In this document: piece after piece, positions 34,225-45,220 of the stretch
How the letters are laid out: every line of letters starts with the position of its first letter
Numbering within the stretch: the stretch's first letter is position 1
Assembly (NCBI GenBank): GCA_022495995.1
Contig: JAFEMH010002516.1
Span: forward strand, 1-64,000
Length of the DNA stretch: 64,000 nucleotides
From: Adenophora triphylla var. japonica
Taxonomy: Eukaryota > Streptophyta > Magnoliopsida > Asterales > Campanulaceae
Direction of reading: 5' to 3'
Made by a program: the position numbers and the translations under genes
The notes under the pieces: model-generated
The model's input: the letters and a program-made list of their open reading frames with translations, nothing else
What the model was told of the DNA's origin: nothing
The model's database searches: none

Positions 34225-34634
34225 GAGAAACGCGTTTCTCCGTCGCGTGTGGAGAAACGGGGCTATGTTTGTCGCGCGACATACTTAGCCAGATTCACGG
34301 ATATCGCTTTCAAAGCTTCTCGGATATCCGAAGCTTTAATATGGATATCCGTAAGCTTTGGAAAGGATATCCGAAAACCAAATATTTTTCTACGGATATC
34401 CTTTCCGAAAGCTACGGATATCGAAAGCTTGAATATGGATATCCGAAGCTTTGGAAAGGATATCCGGAAAAATATTTGATTTGGATATCCTTTCCAAAGC
34501 TTCTGAATATCCATATTCAAGCTTCTGGATATCCAGAAGCTTTGGAAAGGATATCCAGTTGTTGTGGCTAAGTATGTCGCGCGACAAATTAAGCCCCATT
34601 TCTCCATACGCGACGGAGAAACGCGTTTCTCCCC
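34225..34634. mobile_element. palindromic MITE built from GGATATCC/AAGCTT units
   Basis: Terminal arms of about 66 bp are inverted: left GAGAAACGCGTTTCTCCGTC...TGTCGCGCGACATACTTAGC (34225-34291), right the complement (34565-34634). GAGAAACGCGTTTCTC is itself a palindrome, as is TGTCGCGCGACA. Between the arms lie about a dozen GATATC sites and six AAGCTT sites in alternating units such as GGATATCCGAAGCTTTGGAA, in both orientations. The whole 410 bp can fold on itself, and five of six frames are open for most of it, a by-product of the repeat. No protein or target duplication identified. Confidence 0.75.
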
Positions 34635-36360
34635 AGATTTTGTGATTTGTAAAATATGATAAATTGTAATGTAAATAGCTTTATTTATCTGCGAAAAACA
34701 AAATTTGCTTGGTTAATGTGAATTCTTCAGTTCCTGAAACGACACCAAATGTTTTTGACCTTTGGGGTAGAACTAATGACATGGCACTTTTATTAGGGAG
34801 AATATTTCATAAGTTTTAAAAACGTTTCATAATGCCTCGTATGTTCATTTTTATGTTGTATTATTACGTAATATACATAATTATTCATAATACTATATAC
34901 TCATATAATACAACATTGATAATGGCGGTGGCGACGATCGATGATGGTGGTAGTGACGGATGCGGTATTGAGGATGTTGTATAGTAAATTTTACATACTT
35001 TGCATATTAAATTAAGTATAATTTAATAATGCATAAGAGCTTATTTGACATTTAAATTAATGAATAACTTGAAGTAAAGTGATTTGTTATAAAAAGAAAT
35101 TTATGGGCAAATTCCCTTTTATTGTGGTGTATGGTATTAACTTTCGTATAGTGTAGTGTAGACATTTTATTTGTCATTAATAAAATAAAATACAAAAGAA
35201 AAGTTAAATGGTAGTAGGAATAGTAATTTTTGTTATGTTATTTTTTGATGTTGCTAAAAAAATATGCATTGGAACAAAATCAGTTGAATTTTATTGCCAT
35301 AAATTAATGGCATTTGCGCGATGAAAAGACAACCGCATTATGTCATGGTAGAAGTGATTGTTTTTTTCACTACTCACACACACACGCACGCACAAAACAG
35401 GAGATAAATTTTAGGGAGAGAAAGTCTTCCCTCTAACTTCTCGGATCGAACCCACGACCTCCAGGGTTGGAAGTCATGAAATTTCAGGCCAAATCGAATC
35501 ACGTGTGCATGGTTGAAGTGATTTGTATAGTTGATCACTTGATTGATTAAAACATTATTGAGAATGGTTTGGTGAATACAACACCATGCTACTCATAGAT
35601 TTCTATCAAAAAAAATTCGAGCAAATATTACTCTGTTGTCCCAAAACGCTTATTATTTAAAAAAAAAAAAAAATCACACATTTTATAAGAAAACTATATT
35701 TATCAAGTCGATATTATGAAAAACAAATGTATTTTACACAAAGATGGAAAAACGAGTTTCACATAATTGTTAGTTCTAATATTATAAAATGATAGATTCA
35801 AAATAACACTTATAAACATTTAAACCGGCACTATTAATACTGGCATTTTTAATATTTGCTAAAATAGTAATAGTGGTAGTGTAAATGATTGACAGTTGTA
35901 GTGTTTAATAGTGTCTGTGATGGTGTTAATGAATGTCAGTTGTAGTGTCAATTAATGTCGGTGGTAGTGTTGAAAATACTTTCAGTTCTAGTGTTAAAAA
36001 ATGTCGGTTACAGTATTGAAAAATATCAGTTATAGGGTCAAAGAGTGTCAATGAGTTTTTATAAGTTACGATTATTTATAAAAATATCATCGCACGTCTT
36101 TAAAATATTTTACTTATTTACAAAAGTTCTATGACACATTTTAAAAATACATTTTACACTAAAATAGATTTTTTTTTTTTTTGAGATTTTGTAATATTTA
36201 TTTGCAGTTGTTTTATCAACTAGTTTTCTCCGCACATGTTTTCCCTTAAATGTTGTTTTTTCCGCTAGATGTATAATATGTTCACATGTGGTAGGTTTGT
36301 AGAAAAATCCCTGACACGTTTTGACCATGAAAGTGATACTTATGGATGTGATTAATTTAT
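34635..36360. other. intergenic DNA with degenerate short repeats
   Basis: No gene. At 35860-36050 a degenerate array of about 30-bp units (GTGTTAATGAATGTCAGTTGTA, GTGTCAATTAATGTCGGTGG and relatives) is visible. A candidate SINE lies at about 35390-35530 (separate entry). Confidence 0.45.
35390..35530 (-). mobile_element. candidate tRNA-derived SINE fragment
   Basis: On the minus strand GGTTCGATCC (35452-35443), within GGAGGTCGTGGGTTCGATCC, matches an RNA polymerase III B box in the context usual for plant SINEs. An A box is not clear and no poly-A tail or duplication is visible. Confidence 0.35.
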
Positions 36361-36784
36361 ACTTCCTTCCTTCGTCTTATTTCAATATTCCAACTTTTTT
36401 TTTTTTGATCCGTCTCACTTTTCAAGGTTTCCTTTCATAAATAGCAAGTTTTGAATATATTTATATCCTTATGATTTAATATATTTACAAAAAAATCATT
36501 CATTTTATCCTTATAAAGTTAACATATTTACAAAAAAATCAATCATTAACTTACTATTCTTTTCGCATTTTCATTTTCTCTCTTATTAAATATTTTTAAC
36601 TTTTACATTCTTTCTCCTCTAATTTTCTATTCATTTTCAAAAAAATCAATCATTAACTACTATTTCATATCCCACATTTAATTTTTACATTCTCTCTCCT
36701 TTAATTTCTACCCACTTTCAAAAAGATATATTAAAAATCGTAAAATCCACACCAAGGAACCTTGATGTGAAACGGAGGGAGTAA
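36361..36784. mobile_element. Stowaway-like MITE
   Basis: Left end ACTTCCTTCCTTCGTCTTATTTCA, right end GATGTGAAACGGAGGGAGTAA. The interior has repeated AAAAAAATCAATCATTAACT and TTTACATTCTCTCTCC words. Confidence 0.6.
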
Positions 36785-37096
36785 TATTTTACATCTACTT
36801 CTTTTCCAAAAAAGAAAAAAAAATTGTTGCATTTTTTCACGTGTTTTATCCACATAACCACACATGTCATGATAAGCTAATCTTTTAGCCAACCGTTTAA
36901 AAAAAAATCATTTTATTAACAATAATAACAAATACTCCGTATTTATAAGTCAACTATTTACAAATATTAAAAGTTTGACTCAAACGATAGGGCTCGTATT
37001 TACAAACGTTGCCCTAGAAATTTACATCAATCAATATATTGGCATTTGACTTATCAAATACAAAGAAAAATTAATGGTCCTACTAAGTACATACTA

Positions 37097-37520
37097 CTTG
37101 ACTAGGAAATAATATTTTAGACTTTGTTTATTAATGATTTTTTTAACAAAAATGTATATAAAAAAAGATAGAAAAAAACTAAACAAATGAAAGTATATAG
37201 AAGAAAAGAGGAATGGACAACCCTATATTTATTTATTTTTTCTTTTAATTTTTTATTGACTAGGAAATAATAATTTAAACTTTTTTATAGTGATTGTTTT
37301 AGAAAAAGGTATATAATAAAAGGTAGAAAAAAACAAAACAAATGAAAGTATATAGAAGAAAAGAGGGACGGACTACCCTATATTTATTTTTTATTTTATT
37401 TTAATTTTTTATTAACTAGAAAATAATATTTTAGACTTTGTTTATTAGTGATTTTTTAACAAAAATGTACATAAAAAGATAGAAAAAAACTAAACAAATA
37501 TAAGTAAATAAAAGAAAAAA
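37097..37520. repeat. three tandem units of about 158 bp
   Basis: Units begin ACTAGGAAATAATATTTTAGAC at about 37100, 37258 and 37417. Each contains AAAAAGATAGAAAAAAACTAAACAAATGAAAGTATATAGAAGAAAAGAG-like sequence. Confidence 0.85.
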
Positions 37521-38748
37521 GAGATGGTACCCTTTAAATTTTATTAATCATTTGAAAAAATTACATGAGGGGCACAACCAATCAACATCTTTAATTACAT
37601 TATTAGAAGTTTCCACACAAGAAATTAACGAAATTCGTTAGAGAAAGTTTTCACACAAGAAAGGGTTAATGACAATTTAGGGCCCGAAGTATACGGGTGA
37701 TATCACATTGGGGCCTGAAGTCTTAAAACTATTAATTTAGGACCCAAACATACAATTTTGATCAATTTGAGGCTTTTTGACGTTTTCCGTCAAAAAATCC
37801 CGTTAACTGACCCCGTGCGAGTCACATGACATTTTGTGAGGGTAATTTGGTCATTTCGTAGACTTCAGGCCCTAAATTGATAGTTGCCCAATTTAAACCT
37901 TCTTTGAAATGACCAAAATGCCCAATTTTTTAATATTTATTTTCTCTTAAAAACAATTAATTATTTATCATCTTCCTCTTTAATTTGGCCTTCCATAAAA
38001 ACCCCCTTCTCTGGCCGCCATCTTTCCCCCTACTCCGGCTGCCACTCACCCCATTTGCACACACAAGCACACACAATACGCAGACTATCGAATAATCAGT
38101 TCTACAGACACTACAAGAAAACTGGTCTTTCGCGACGGCCAAAAGCCGTCGCGTAAACCCTTAAAGCCGTCGCGGAAGGCTAACGCGACGGGAAAAGCCG
38201 TCGCAATGGCAATCGCGTAAAGCCTTGTCGCGAAAAGAATTAGGTGACTGAAAAAAGCCGTCGCCTTTGTCAATTATTTTTCGCGATTGCTTTTGCCATC
38301 GCGTAAGAGTTTTTTTTAATTTTATTTATTTAATTATTTTAATTACATTTGCAATCGCCTTAGCTCAGCAAAGGAGACGGCAAATGCAATCGCCTTAGGT
38401 TTTGAAAAAGAAGACGGCAAATGCAATCGCCCTAGGTTTTGAAAAAGGAGACGGCAAATGCAATCGCCTTAGGTACTTTAAATTTTATTTTTTTTCAATT
38501 TCACTGGCCCTATTTATAATTAATAATTGAATAAAAATTAAAAAAAGGTTGATTAGCATAACATGAAAATTAAAAAATTTATTGCATTTAACACTGTATT
38601 ATGAATCATAATCATCGTTACAAAATCCAAAAAATAATCAACCTACTAGGTTTATCAAGAAAATGTATCATCCTATCAAGTTAATCTAAAAAAACAATCA
38701 ACTTACACTTGTTCCTAGAAACTAGGTTTGTCAAGAAAATACATCAGC

Positions 38749-39440
38749 CTACTGTGCTAGCATCAGACGAAGAGGCTCCTCGAGACTAGACATTGCAAAA
38801 TTGGATGTGACAACGGGAATTAAAAAGAAAGCATATGTCCTAGAGCAATCAAAATTCGTTAACTCCTCTGGTTTGGGTTTAACAGTAATTTTGTCCCACT
38901 CAATCAGTTCTTTTAACACCGGATCACTCCACTGATGCCTATTGAGTTCACCAACCAGAGATCCATCCAATTTTGGTGGGAATGCAGATATGCTGTACAC
39001 CCCACATGAAAGCTCTTCCCAGAAATTTAGTTCATTTTCATCTTCAAAATCTGCAGAACAATAGAAACACATCTAGAATATTAACTACTTGGAAGGGAAG
39101 CAGATTCCACTCCCCCCCCCCCTCCATTTGACTGCCCTTGTTTGTAAAGAAATTTAAATACTCCATCACTCTCTGCAATGGGAAAAAGATTCTAGCTTCA
39201 CCACCTCAGAGAAGTACTATACACACAGTTAAGCTTAAGCAATATCGCATTAAAGATGCAATAATTTTAAAACTCCTTTCTGCCTTCAATAATAGTTCAA
39301 CAGAAGTATAATGAAGTGATAAACAAGACTGAGCAAACATACTTTCGCCAATGGAAGAAGATGGTGCAAACAGAAGATAGCAGGAGTCGAGAATCCTTTG
39401 AACTAGGCCAATGAACAAGTAGACTCCGCCTTCCAAATGC
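38749..39440 (-). pseudogene. captured exons of an unrecognised gene
   Basis: An exon ending at donor GGCGAAA|GTATG (39343) encodes LVQRILDSCYLLFAPSSSIG. The next exon, 39050-38749 after acceptor GTTCTGCAG, continues in frame with FEDENELNFWEELSCGVYS, AFPPKLDGSLVGELNRHQWS and ELIEWDKITVKPKP to a stop at 38749-38751. Codon usage and splice sites look like real plant coding sequence. I do not recognise the family, and the 5' limit of the first exon is uncertain. These exons could end a chimeric transcript that starts at 41690. Confidence 0.45.
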
Positions 39441-39971
39441 CTTCCAATAGCAATTCTTTACTGAATTCTACAGTCTACAGTGTTATTTTCATCTTATATG
39501 CCGAGAAAATGAAATAATCTACCTCTTACAACTGTCGGTTGAACACGTTACATTTGAAACTCCAGGTTCTTGGTAGGTAAGTTAAGATGTGCATTACAAT
39601 TTACAATAATTACAGATCAAACCGTGGAAAGCAAGACTTCGAAGCAGTCATTTCAACCCCAACTAAACAAAAAAATTGCAGGAAACATATAGAGCATACA
39701 TTTTGCCATAACCCTATTATATTCCCCTACTGAAATACTAGGATAAAAGATAGATTTCTTTTGGTTATGAAGCAAGCAGCAAATGATAGTTACTACTTAA
39801 AGCAAAGAGGTTGAAAGAATATGCATACCATTTCTCGGTCGGTCAATCTTTAGGATTAATCAAGTAGTTTGCATATGAAACATGAAAAGAGAGAAATCAT
39901 TAGTTATTATACATGCTTAAGCAGTAACGTTAGATAAAGATAACTCATGAGAGAAATAGGTCCACCGGTAC

Positions 39972-40091
39972 CTTTTTATTATTCTGCGAAGATAATATGC
40001 ATCCATGTGCTCCAACATATCAGACATTATTTTAGAACGCCACCAAAAGTTAACAGCAATTGTCAATTTATCGCTATCCACTTGGTGGAAC
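39972..40091 (-). pseudogene. captured exon of a JmjC-domain (JMJ31-like) gene
   Basis: A 120-bp exon between acceptor CCTCTACAG and donor AAAAAG|GTACC encodes FHQVDSDKLTIAVNFWW, then RSKIMSDMLEHMDAYYLRRI. HQVDS..TIAVNFWW is the C-terminal part of a JmjC fold; the His is the distal metal ligand of these Fe(II)/2-oxoglutarate oxygenases. The closest plant type I recall is JMJ31. The rest of the domain, including the HxD ligands, is not present, so it cannot be active. Confidence 0.6.
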
Positions 40092-40423
40092 CTGTAGAGG
40101 AAAAATAGAAAATATGATGCAAACTGATTAAATAACAGGGGACATTAATAAGAATGCAAGTATTATATACAATCTGAATGTCTTGTCCTCTTGAGAGGAG
40201 TCAGTTACAAGCTCACTATGGGCTTCAATGCTGGGTTCTTTAAAGGTTGTCAGTGACGGATCTCAGTAGAGATTGGACTGTGGTGAGCCATTAGATAGTT
40301 CAACAGAAGTATAGATACAACTCCTTGCAATGGTGCAACATATCTGATCATAAAGATAGAGATAGAGTAAACGCTCAGACCAAGAACACAACCCATTTGA
40401 AAGATTAACAGAACAAACCATAC

Positions 40424-41405
40424 CCCATTGAAGGAAGCCCACCAGGCCAGCTAGCAATAGACATAGGCAAAGGCAACGAACTTGAATGAACTGAAAGAAA
40501 ATAGTAGGTTAAGCACTCAAGTCAAGAAAAAGAAAAGGCCAGGCCAAAATGACCGGAATGAGGATATTGGATTTGCAGATTAATTTTCTTACCATTTATC
40601 ACAGCATTTGGATCATCCTTGGTAGCTTTATGTGGTAGTTGGTGATGTCTAGCAACCTGGTGCTGGGACATACTGCTGCTAATTCTTGGGACACCATGGC
40701 TGTCTCTATCAGGCTTTTCCAAATCGAGCTGTAGATCAATGTTCCTCTCTTTGTTATGAATTGGCTTCTGAGATTCTTTAACAGGTTCCACATATGCCAT
40801 GGAACTCTTCTCCTCAGATTCTTTTACTACATTTCTAGGTTCTTCCTTGCTAATCTTCCGCAATCTGTCAGCTTCCTTTTCCTTCATAATCTGTCTCATT
40901 TCCTGACAATTTTACACGAAATCAGTCCACTGACTTGGAAAAAAAAAAACCACCAAACAGCAAATTAAAGCAATAAATAGAAATGTCGGCTCAATCTACT
41001 TACATCATCAACCAGGGATGACATCCTATTATGTTCTGCAAAGCCAATCACGCCTTCACTGTCTGGTGACCTCAATTGAGGAAGTGGAGCCTAAAATTAA
41101 CAAAAAAAAATCAAAACAAAGAAACTCAAGAATCCAATAGAAATATTATCTTAATTTTGAACCGTTCTTCAGTCCTCACCATCAGATCTATCTGGAATTT
41201 ATCATCCATTTGACTTTCAATAGCAGAAATCCCTGTACTCCTGAAAAATCAATTACGAAATTTTTTTTTTAACCAAGATGGACAGAACCAGACCAAAGCA
41301 GATTGTAGCTCAATGCCCAAATAAGAAGAAAACGAGTCAAGACTTCTTACGATTTTGTCACTGTAGATGAAGCTGTCGCTATCACAACTTCAGAAATATT
41401 ATCAG
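40424..41405 (-). pseudogene. TIC: captured five-exon fragment of TIME FOR COFFEE
   Basis: Five minus-strand exons join in frame through GT..AG introns: 41351-41405, 41180-41240, 41004-41090, 40593-40902 and 40424-40490. They encode SEVVIATASSTVTK, SQMDDKFQIDLM, APLPQLRSPDSEG, EMRQIMKEKEADRLRKISKE, ERNIDLQLDLEKPDRDS and LPLPMSIASWPGGLPSMG. DKFQIDLMAP.PQ and ERNIDL..DLEKPDRD are hallmarks of the plant clock regulator TIME FOR COFFEE, a large nuclear protein. Only an N-terminal portion is present, but all five exons are open, so a chimeric product is possible. Introns are retained, so capture was at the DNA level. Confidence 0.8.
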
Positions 41406-41571
41406 CTAATCTAACCCATCCTAGTTCCTAGCATGGGTTAAAAAATGTTTTAACAGATCAAGCATAGGCCCCGAGTAGACATGGAGAGAGAGAGCGAGAG
41501 AGAGAGAGAGCGAGAGAGAGAGCGAGAGAGAGAGAGCGAGAGCGAGAGTGAGAGAGATAGTCACCTTGTAC

Positions 41572-41690
41572 CTTGAAATCGGAAGAATAGGCGCTGAGGA
41601 AGAAGAATCGCCGCTGGAATCGCCGCTTGAAGAACGCCGCTGGAGGGTGAGGAAGAAGAATAGGAATGAGAGAGGAAGAAAACAAAAGGG
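41572..41690 (-). other. putative leader exon of a chimeric transcript inside the CACTA element
   Basis: A CT-rich minus-strand stretch (ATTCTTCTTCCTCACCCTCC...) ends in a donor, GATTTCAAG|GTACAAGG. It precedes the TIC exons in the same orientation and is followed by a (GA/GC)n tract at 41482-41556 on the plus strand. Position and composition match the block at 9142-9369 in the WDR55-carrying element. It may be a captured promoter/5' exon. Confidence 0.4.
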
Positions 41691-43272
41691 CTTTCTACAC
41701 CGTGGAATGAAAAGAAAAGGGTTTTTTAATTGTTTAATTGAATAATTTTAATTTTTTTTTTCGTATAACGCGATTGCAAAAGCAGTCGCCTTTAAAAAAA
41801 AATTAAAAATTCGATTTTAAAATTGTTTAATTTAATATTTTTATAAAACGCGATTGCTAAAGCCATCACATTTGATAAAAATTAGAATTTTGCATTCCCG
41901 CCCGGATTACATTTTTGGCGCTAGAGGGAAAACCATATATGTGATGGCATCCGTGACTGCTTAGCCATCACGCTAGCCTACTGTGACTGCACTAAATGCA
42001 GTCACAAAGGCCGTCTCCTTATATACTCAAACGCGACTGCTTTTTTTGCCATCGCCAAAAGCAATCGCGAAAGACCAGATTTCTTGTAGTGAGACCGATT
42101 CCGGCGAAGTTTAACGATTTGTGGGACTTGCATTATCTCAATTTGTTCGGGAGCAATTTCAGTGGTGGGTACCCTAGCGGAATTCAAAATTTGCAGCAAA
42201 TGAAAGTGTTCGATTTGCACTCGAATCAGCTTTGGGGTGATGTGGGAGTCTTGTTTCCGCAGCTTCGAAATGTAGAGCAAGTTGTGGGTGAGTAGGTTGT
42301 TGAATCTGAAAATTTGGGTGAGTAGGTTGTTGAATCTGGTGGATTTTTTGTTGCTGAATATATTGGTTTGTTTAGGAACTTGAGAGTGGTTGATTTGGGT
42401 GAGTAGGTTGTTGAATCTGAAAATTTGTTGAAACTAGCGTTTTAATGTGAGTTTTGATTGAACGTTGCTGAAAAATTGATGGTTTGGAGGTTGGGTTTTA
42501 GTTGCAGATTATGGAAGATGGGGTGAAGAGGGGTAATGTTTGAAGGAAGAGGATGAGCTTCAATGGAGGCGGCGGAGAACTGTTGGCTGGTGGCGGGGTA
42601 ACATTTTTAGGAGGAGGAGAAGCAGAAACAGGAGGAGGAGACGTGGTGGAAGGTGGTGGTGGTGAGGCGGCAGGCTGTTCTGATGGGGGTGGTTGAAGGA
42701 AGAGGATGAGCTTCTATGTAATGATTTTTTTAAATCAATGAAATAAATATTTTTTGCTTAAAAAATGAAATATTTAGTTTTAGTTTAATTTATTTTTTAT
42801 TTTTTATTTACATTATATAATTATCCAATCTAAAATAATTAGTAATTTTTTTGAAGCAAAATAATTAGTAATTTAAATTATTAGAAAAAATGATAACAGT
42901 TAATATCTTAAATTATTTTAAATCATATTAACTATTATCTTTATTTTTTTTCAATATTTTAAATTTATTAATTATTTTTTGTAAAAAGAAACTAAATATT
43001 TTTATTTATTATTTTATAGGGCAAATGACAATTTAGGGCCTGAAGTCTACGGTACCAGATTGGGGCCTGAAGTCTACGAAATGATCAAAATACCCTCACA
43101 AAATGTCATGTGACTCGCACGGGGTCAGTTAACGGGATTTTTTGACGAAAAACGTCAAAAAGCCCCAAATTGATCAAAATTGTAAGTTTGGGCCCTAAAT
43201 TGATAGTTGTAAGACTTCAGGCCCCAATGTGATACTACCCCTATACTTCAGACCCTAAATTGTCATTAACCC

Positions 43273-44520
43273 TACAAGAAATTACTCTTACGTTTTCATA
43301 CAAGAAAGTTTTAATTACATCTTTAACTATTTTAATACTATTTTAAAAAAAATTTAAAACTTGTTATTGATATAATATCATTGTAAATATTATAAATAAC
43401 AAGTTGTAGTCTTGTATAGCTTTTGTGAACCAATTTTTATGTTGATGAGATAAAATTACATGTACCACTCTTTTTTTTATTATATTGTTATTTATCAACG
43501 ATAATCCGACGATTATTAGTTATTAGGTTTATTATCATAATAATTATGCCATCGATTAAAATCATAAGATTACCGTGTGACACACAAAAGTGTTACAAAC
43601 AATTTAATCTCTTGATCATTAGTCGAGTTGATTAATAAGGGCATTTTTTCCTACCCTCCAACAGTTAAAGAACGTACTCCCAACATCCTGAATGATATTC
43701 CCAAATTTTATTTGTATTTTGCAATTTGATTAAACTTTAAAGTAATAATTTTAATTTAATTATATTAAAGAAATATAAAGTTTGTTATTGATAAACTATT
43801 ACTATAATTTTAGGGTAATAATATCAATTCCACGCACATAATATTCCGTATATCATCTACCAAAATTGTTAAACAAAATCAGTTTTTCCAAGTAATTTTA
43901 AAAAAATTGGTTTTTTAAAACGTGTGGTGGCATTTTCGTAATTAAATATAACTTTTTAAAAATGCATTGTGGACATTTTTGTAAATAAGCTGAACTTTTT
44001 TAAAATGACACGGTGGCCGAACCTATTAACACCTCTAGCACTTTTTATAACTAAAACTAGCATTTTTTATCACAAAGACATGGTACATTTTTTTAACACC
44101 AACACTATTATACTATTTAACAACAACACTTGTGCTAGAAAAAAATCTACTGGTACAATTTTACACTAGACCTGACATTGACACAATAACAATATTACTG
44201 TTTTTCAAATTACAAAAATGCAACCGCACATTTTAAATACAGTTCCAGTTAGTTATGAAAATGTCACTATACGTTTTTATAATTAGTTTTTCTCTGTGTT
44301 TGGAAAAACTAGTTTTGCCTAAGACTTATTCTTAACGAGAACAAAAAAAAAAAATTTTTAAATAAGCGATATTTGCTAGGCTGATCCTCCTTCCTCCTGT
44401 ACGGTCACAAAGAAATAAGAATCATGTTTTCCATGTTTTGGGGATGGTCATAATTAATTTGAGAAAATACACCAAGTGAAATTAATATTAGCCCTCGATT
44501 CAATAAGTTGGAGGGTATGG
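43273..44520. other. AT-rich intergenic DNA
   Basis: No gene recognised. Degenerate AACACTAGCAC / ACAACACTTG-type words occur at 43980-44170. Confidence 0.45.
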
Positions 44521-44527
44521 CACAATC

Positions 44528-44587
44528 TTGACGGCTTGCATTAGCTGTTGACCATATTTGCTCTATAAAAGGAAGTTATGGTTGACC
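44528..44587 (+). promoter_or_regulatory. native dirigent promoter: TATA box and W-boxes
   Basis: CTATAAAAGG (44563-44572) lies about 55 bp before the start codon, a normal TATA distance given a short leader. TTGAC cores, the W-box bound by WRKY factors, occur at 44528, 44548 and 44582 within 60 bp, which suggests stress or pathogen control. This segment is missing from dirigent copy 1. Confidence 0.6.
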
Positions 44588-44623
44588 CTATTTTGCCACC
44601 CACAACCATATACACACTTAGAT

Positions 44624-45220
44624 ATGGGGAAGCTAATAGCAATGGCTCTCATACTCTTCTTCCTCCATGCGAAAGGAGAAGACGGTCCGGCGGAAGTGAG
44701 GAAATGGTACAAGGAGCTCAGTGCCAAAACCCTAACCACTGGAGAACTAAAAGTCTTCTTCTTCGCAGATTCACTTAGCGACCAGAGAAATCAAGTTAAA
44801 GTTGCCCAAAACTTAACTGCAGTTAATCCATCCTTTTTTGGTATGGTTCAGGCATTTGATTACCCTATGACAGCAGAACTTGACCAAAATTCTGAACCTG
44901 TGGGCTATGCACAAGGCTTCTTCGTGGAGTCATCCAAGGAGGAATTTAGCGCGTTGTTGGGGGTTAATCTTTTGTTGACAAAATTCTCGAATAGTACTTT
45001 GACCTTACTAGGTCAAGATCCATTTAATCACAAGTACCGAGAGCTGTCCGTTGTAGGGGGAACTGGTGTTTTTCGACTTGCGACGGGGAATGGAATCATG
45101 TATAATCACTACCATGTTGGTGGTTTCGCTATTGTTGAGCTAACTATTTTCCTTAGGTATTATGTTAGTCCGTCTCGGTCTCCGACTCCGGCTGACTCCG
45201 TTATCAAGCAGGTAGCTTGA
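44624..45220 (+). CDS. dirigent family protein, intact, 198 residues
   Basis: Dirigent proteins are secreted beta-barrel proteins that steer stereoselective coupling of phenoxy radicals in lignan and lignin metabolism in the cell wall. This intronless frame begins at ATG 44624; an in-frame ATG at 44558 lies upstream of the TATA box and is rejected. Residues 1-18 (MGKLIAMALILFFLHAKG) are a signal peptide. The dirigent domain spans about 42-180, with FFFADSL (45-51), DYPMTAELD (79-87), VGYAQGFF (93-100), NSTLTLLGQDP (123-133), ELSVVGGTGVFRLATG (140-155) and AIVEL (169-173). N-glycosylation sequons are N63-L-T and N123-S-T. The usual HD before the first strand is AD here. A Ser/Pro-rich tail (182-190) is unusual. 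Paralogues at 11949 and 47981 are broken. Confidence 0.93.
   Translation: MGKLIAMALILFFLHAKGEDGPAEVRKWYKELSAKTLTTGELKVFFFADSLSDQRNQVKVAQNLTAVNPSFFGMVQAFDYPMTAELDQNSEPVGYAQGFFVESSKEEFSALLGVNLLLTKFSNSTLTLLGQDPFNHKYRELSVVGGTGVFRLATGNGIMYNHYHVGGFAIVELTIFLRYYVSPSRSPTPADSVIKQVA

Larger units (their letters stand above)
38109..42091. mobile_element. non-autonomous CACTA element carrying host gene fragments
   Basis: Left end CACTACAAGAAAACTGGTCT and right end (inverted) CACTACAAGAAATCTGGTCT match for about 27 bp with one mismatch, continuing CTTTCGCGA. Flanking AGA at 38106-38108 and 42092-42094 is the 3-bp CACTA target duplication. Subterminal repeats of GCCGTCGCG and GCAAATGCAATCGCC type fill 38130-38480 and 41770-42080. 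No transposase is present. The interior carries spliced minus-strand fragments of at least two known host genes plus one unknown, so it must be mobilised in trans, perhaps by an element like 50238-60815. Confidence 0.92.
38078..42295 (+). pseudogene. LRR receptor-kinase ectodomain fragment, split by the CACTA insertion
   Basis: Left of the CACTA element (up to 38108) the plus strand reads RLSNNQFYR. Right of it (from 42095) it continues PIPAKFNDLWDLHYLNL, then NFSGGYPSGIQNLQQMKV, FDLHSNQLWGDVG and LFPQLRNVEQVV, ending at a stop at 42293-42295. The joined frame is a plain run of leucine-rich repeats and resembles LRR kinases of the At5g10020 type, a plasma-membrane receptor-like kinase group. 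Only part of the ectodomain is present: no signal peptide, transmembrane segment or kinase. Downstream (42300-42430) GTGAGTAGGTTGTTGAATCTG is repeated, an intron-derived tandem. Confidence 0.75.
37663..43272. mobile_element. Mutator-like element with 240-bp inverted ends, carrying an LRR kinase fragment
   Basis: Left arm 37663-37905 (GGGTTAATGACAATTTAGGG, ATCACATTGGGGCCTGAAGT, GTTAACTGACCCCGTGCGAG) is the inverted, slightly diverged copy of 43018-43272. Flanks CACAAGAAA (37654-37662) and TACAAGAAA (43273-43281) agree at 8 of 9 positions, as expected for a Mutator 9-bp duplication. The interior carries an LRR receptor kinase fragment instead of a transposase, so this fits a Pack-MULE. A later CACTA insertion (38109-42091) accounts for most of the length; without it the element is about 1.6 kb. 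Confidence 0.75.

Noticed and set aside
34249..34645. Long overlapping open frames on both strands (up to 114 codons)
   Set aside because: They come from the palindromic GGATATCC/AAGCTT repeat, which lacks stop words in most frames. No protein family is suggested.
41458..41685. 75-codon minus frame ending in Ser/Leu/Arg repeats
   Set aside because: Most of it is read-through of a (GA/GC)n tract beyond the donor at 41572; only the leader-like exon is kept as a possible feature.
44558..44623. Upstream in-frame ATG extending the dirigent protein by 22 residues
   Set aside because: The ATG lies at the TATA box (CTATAAAAGG), so it would precede the transcription start. The downstream ATG begins a clean signal peptide and is the one conserved in copy 1.
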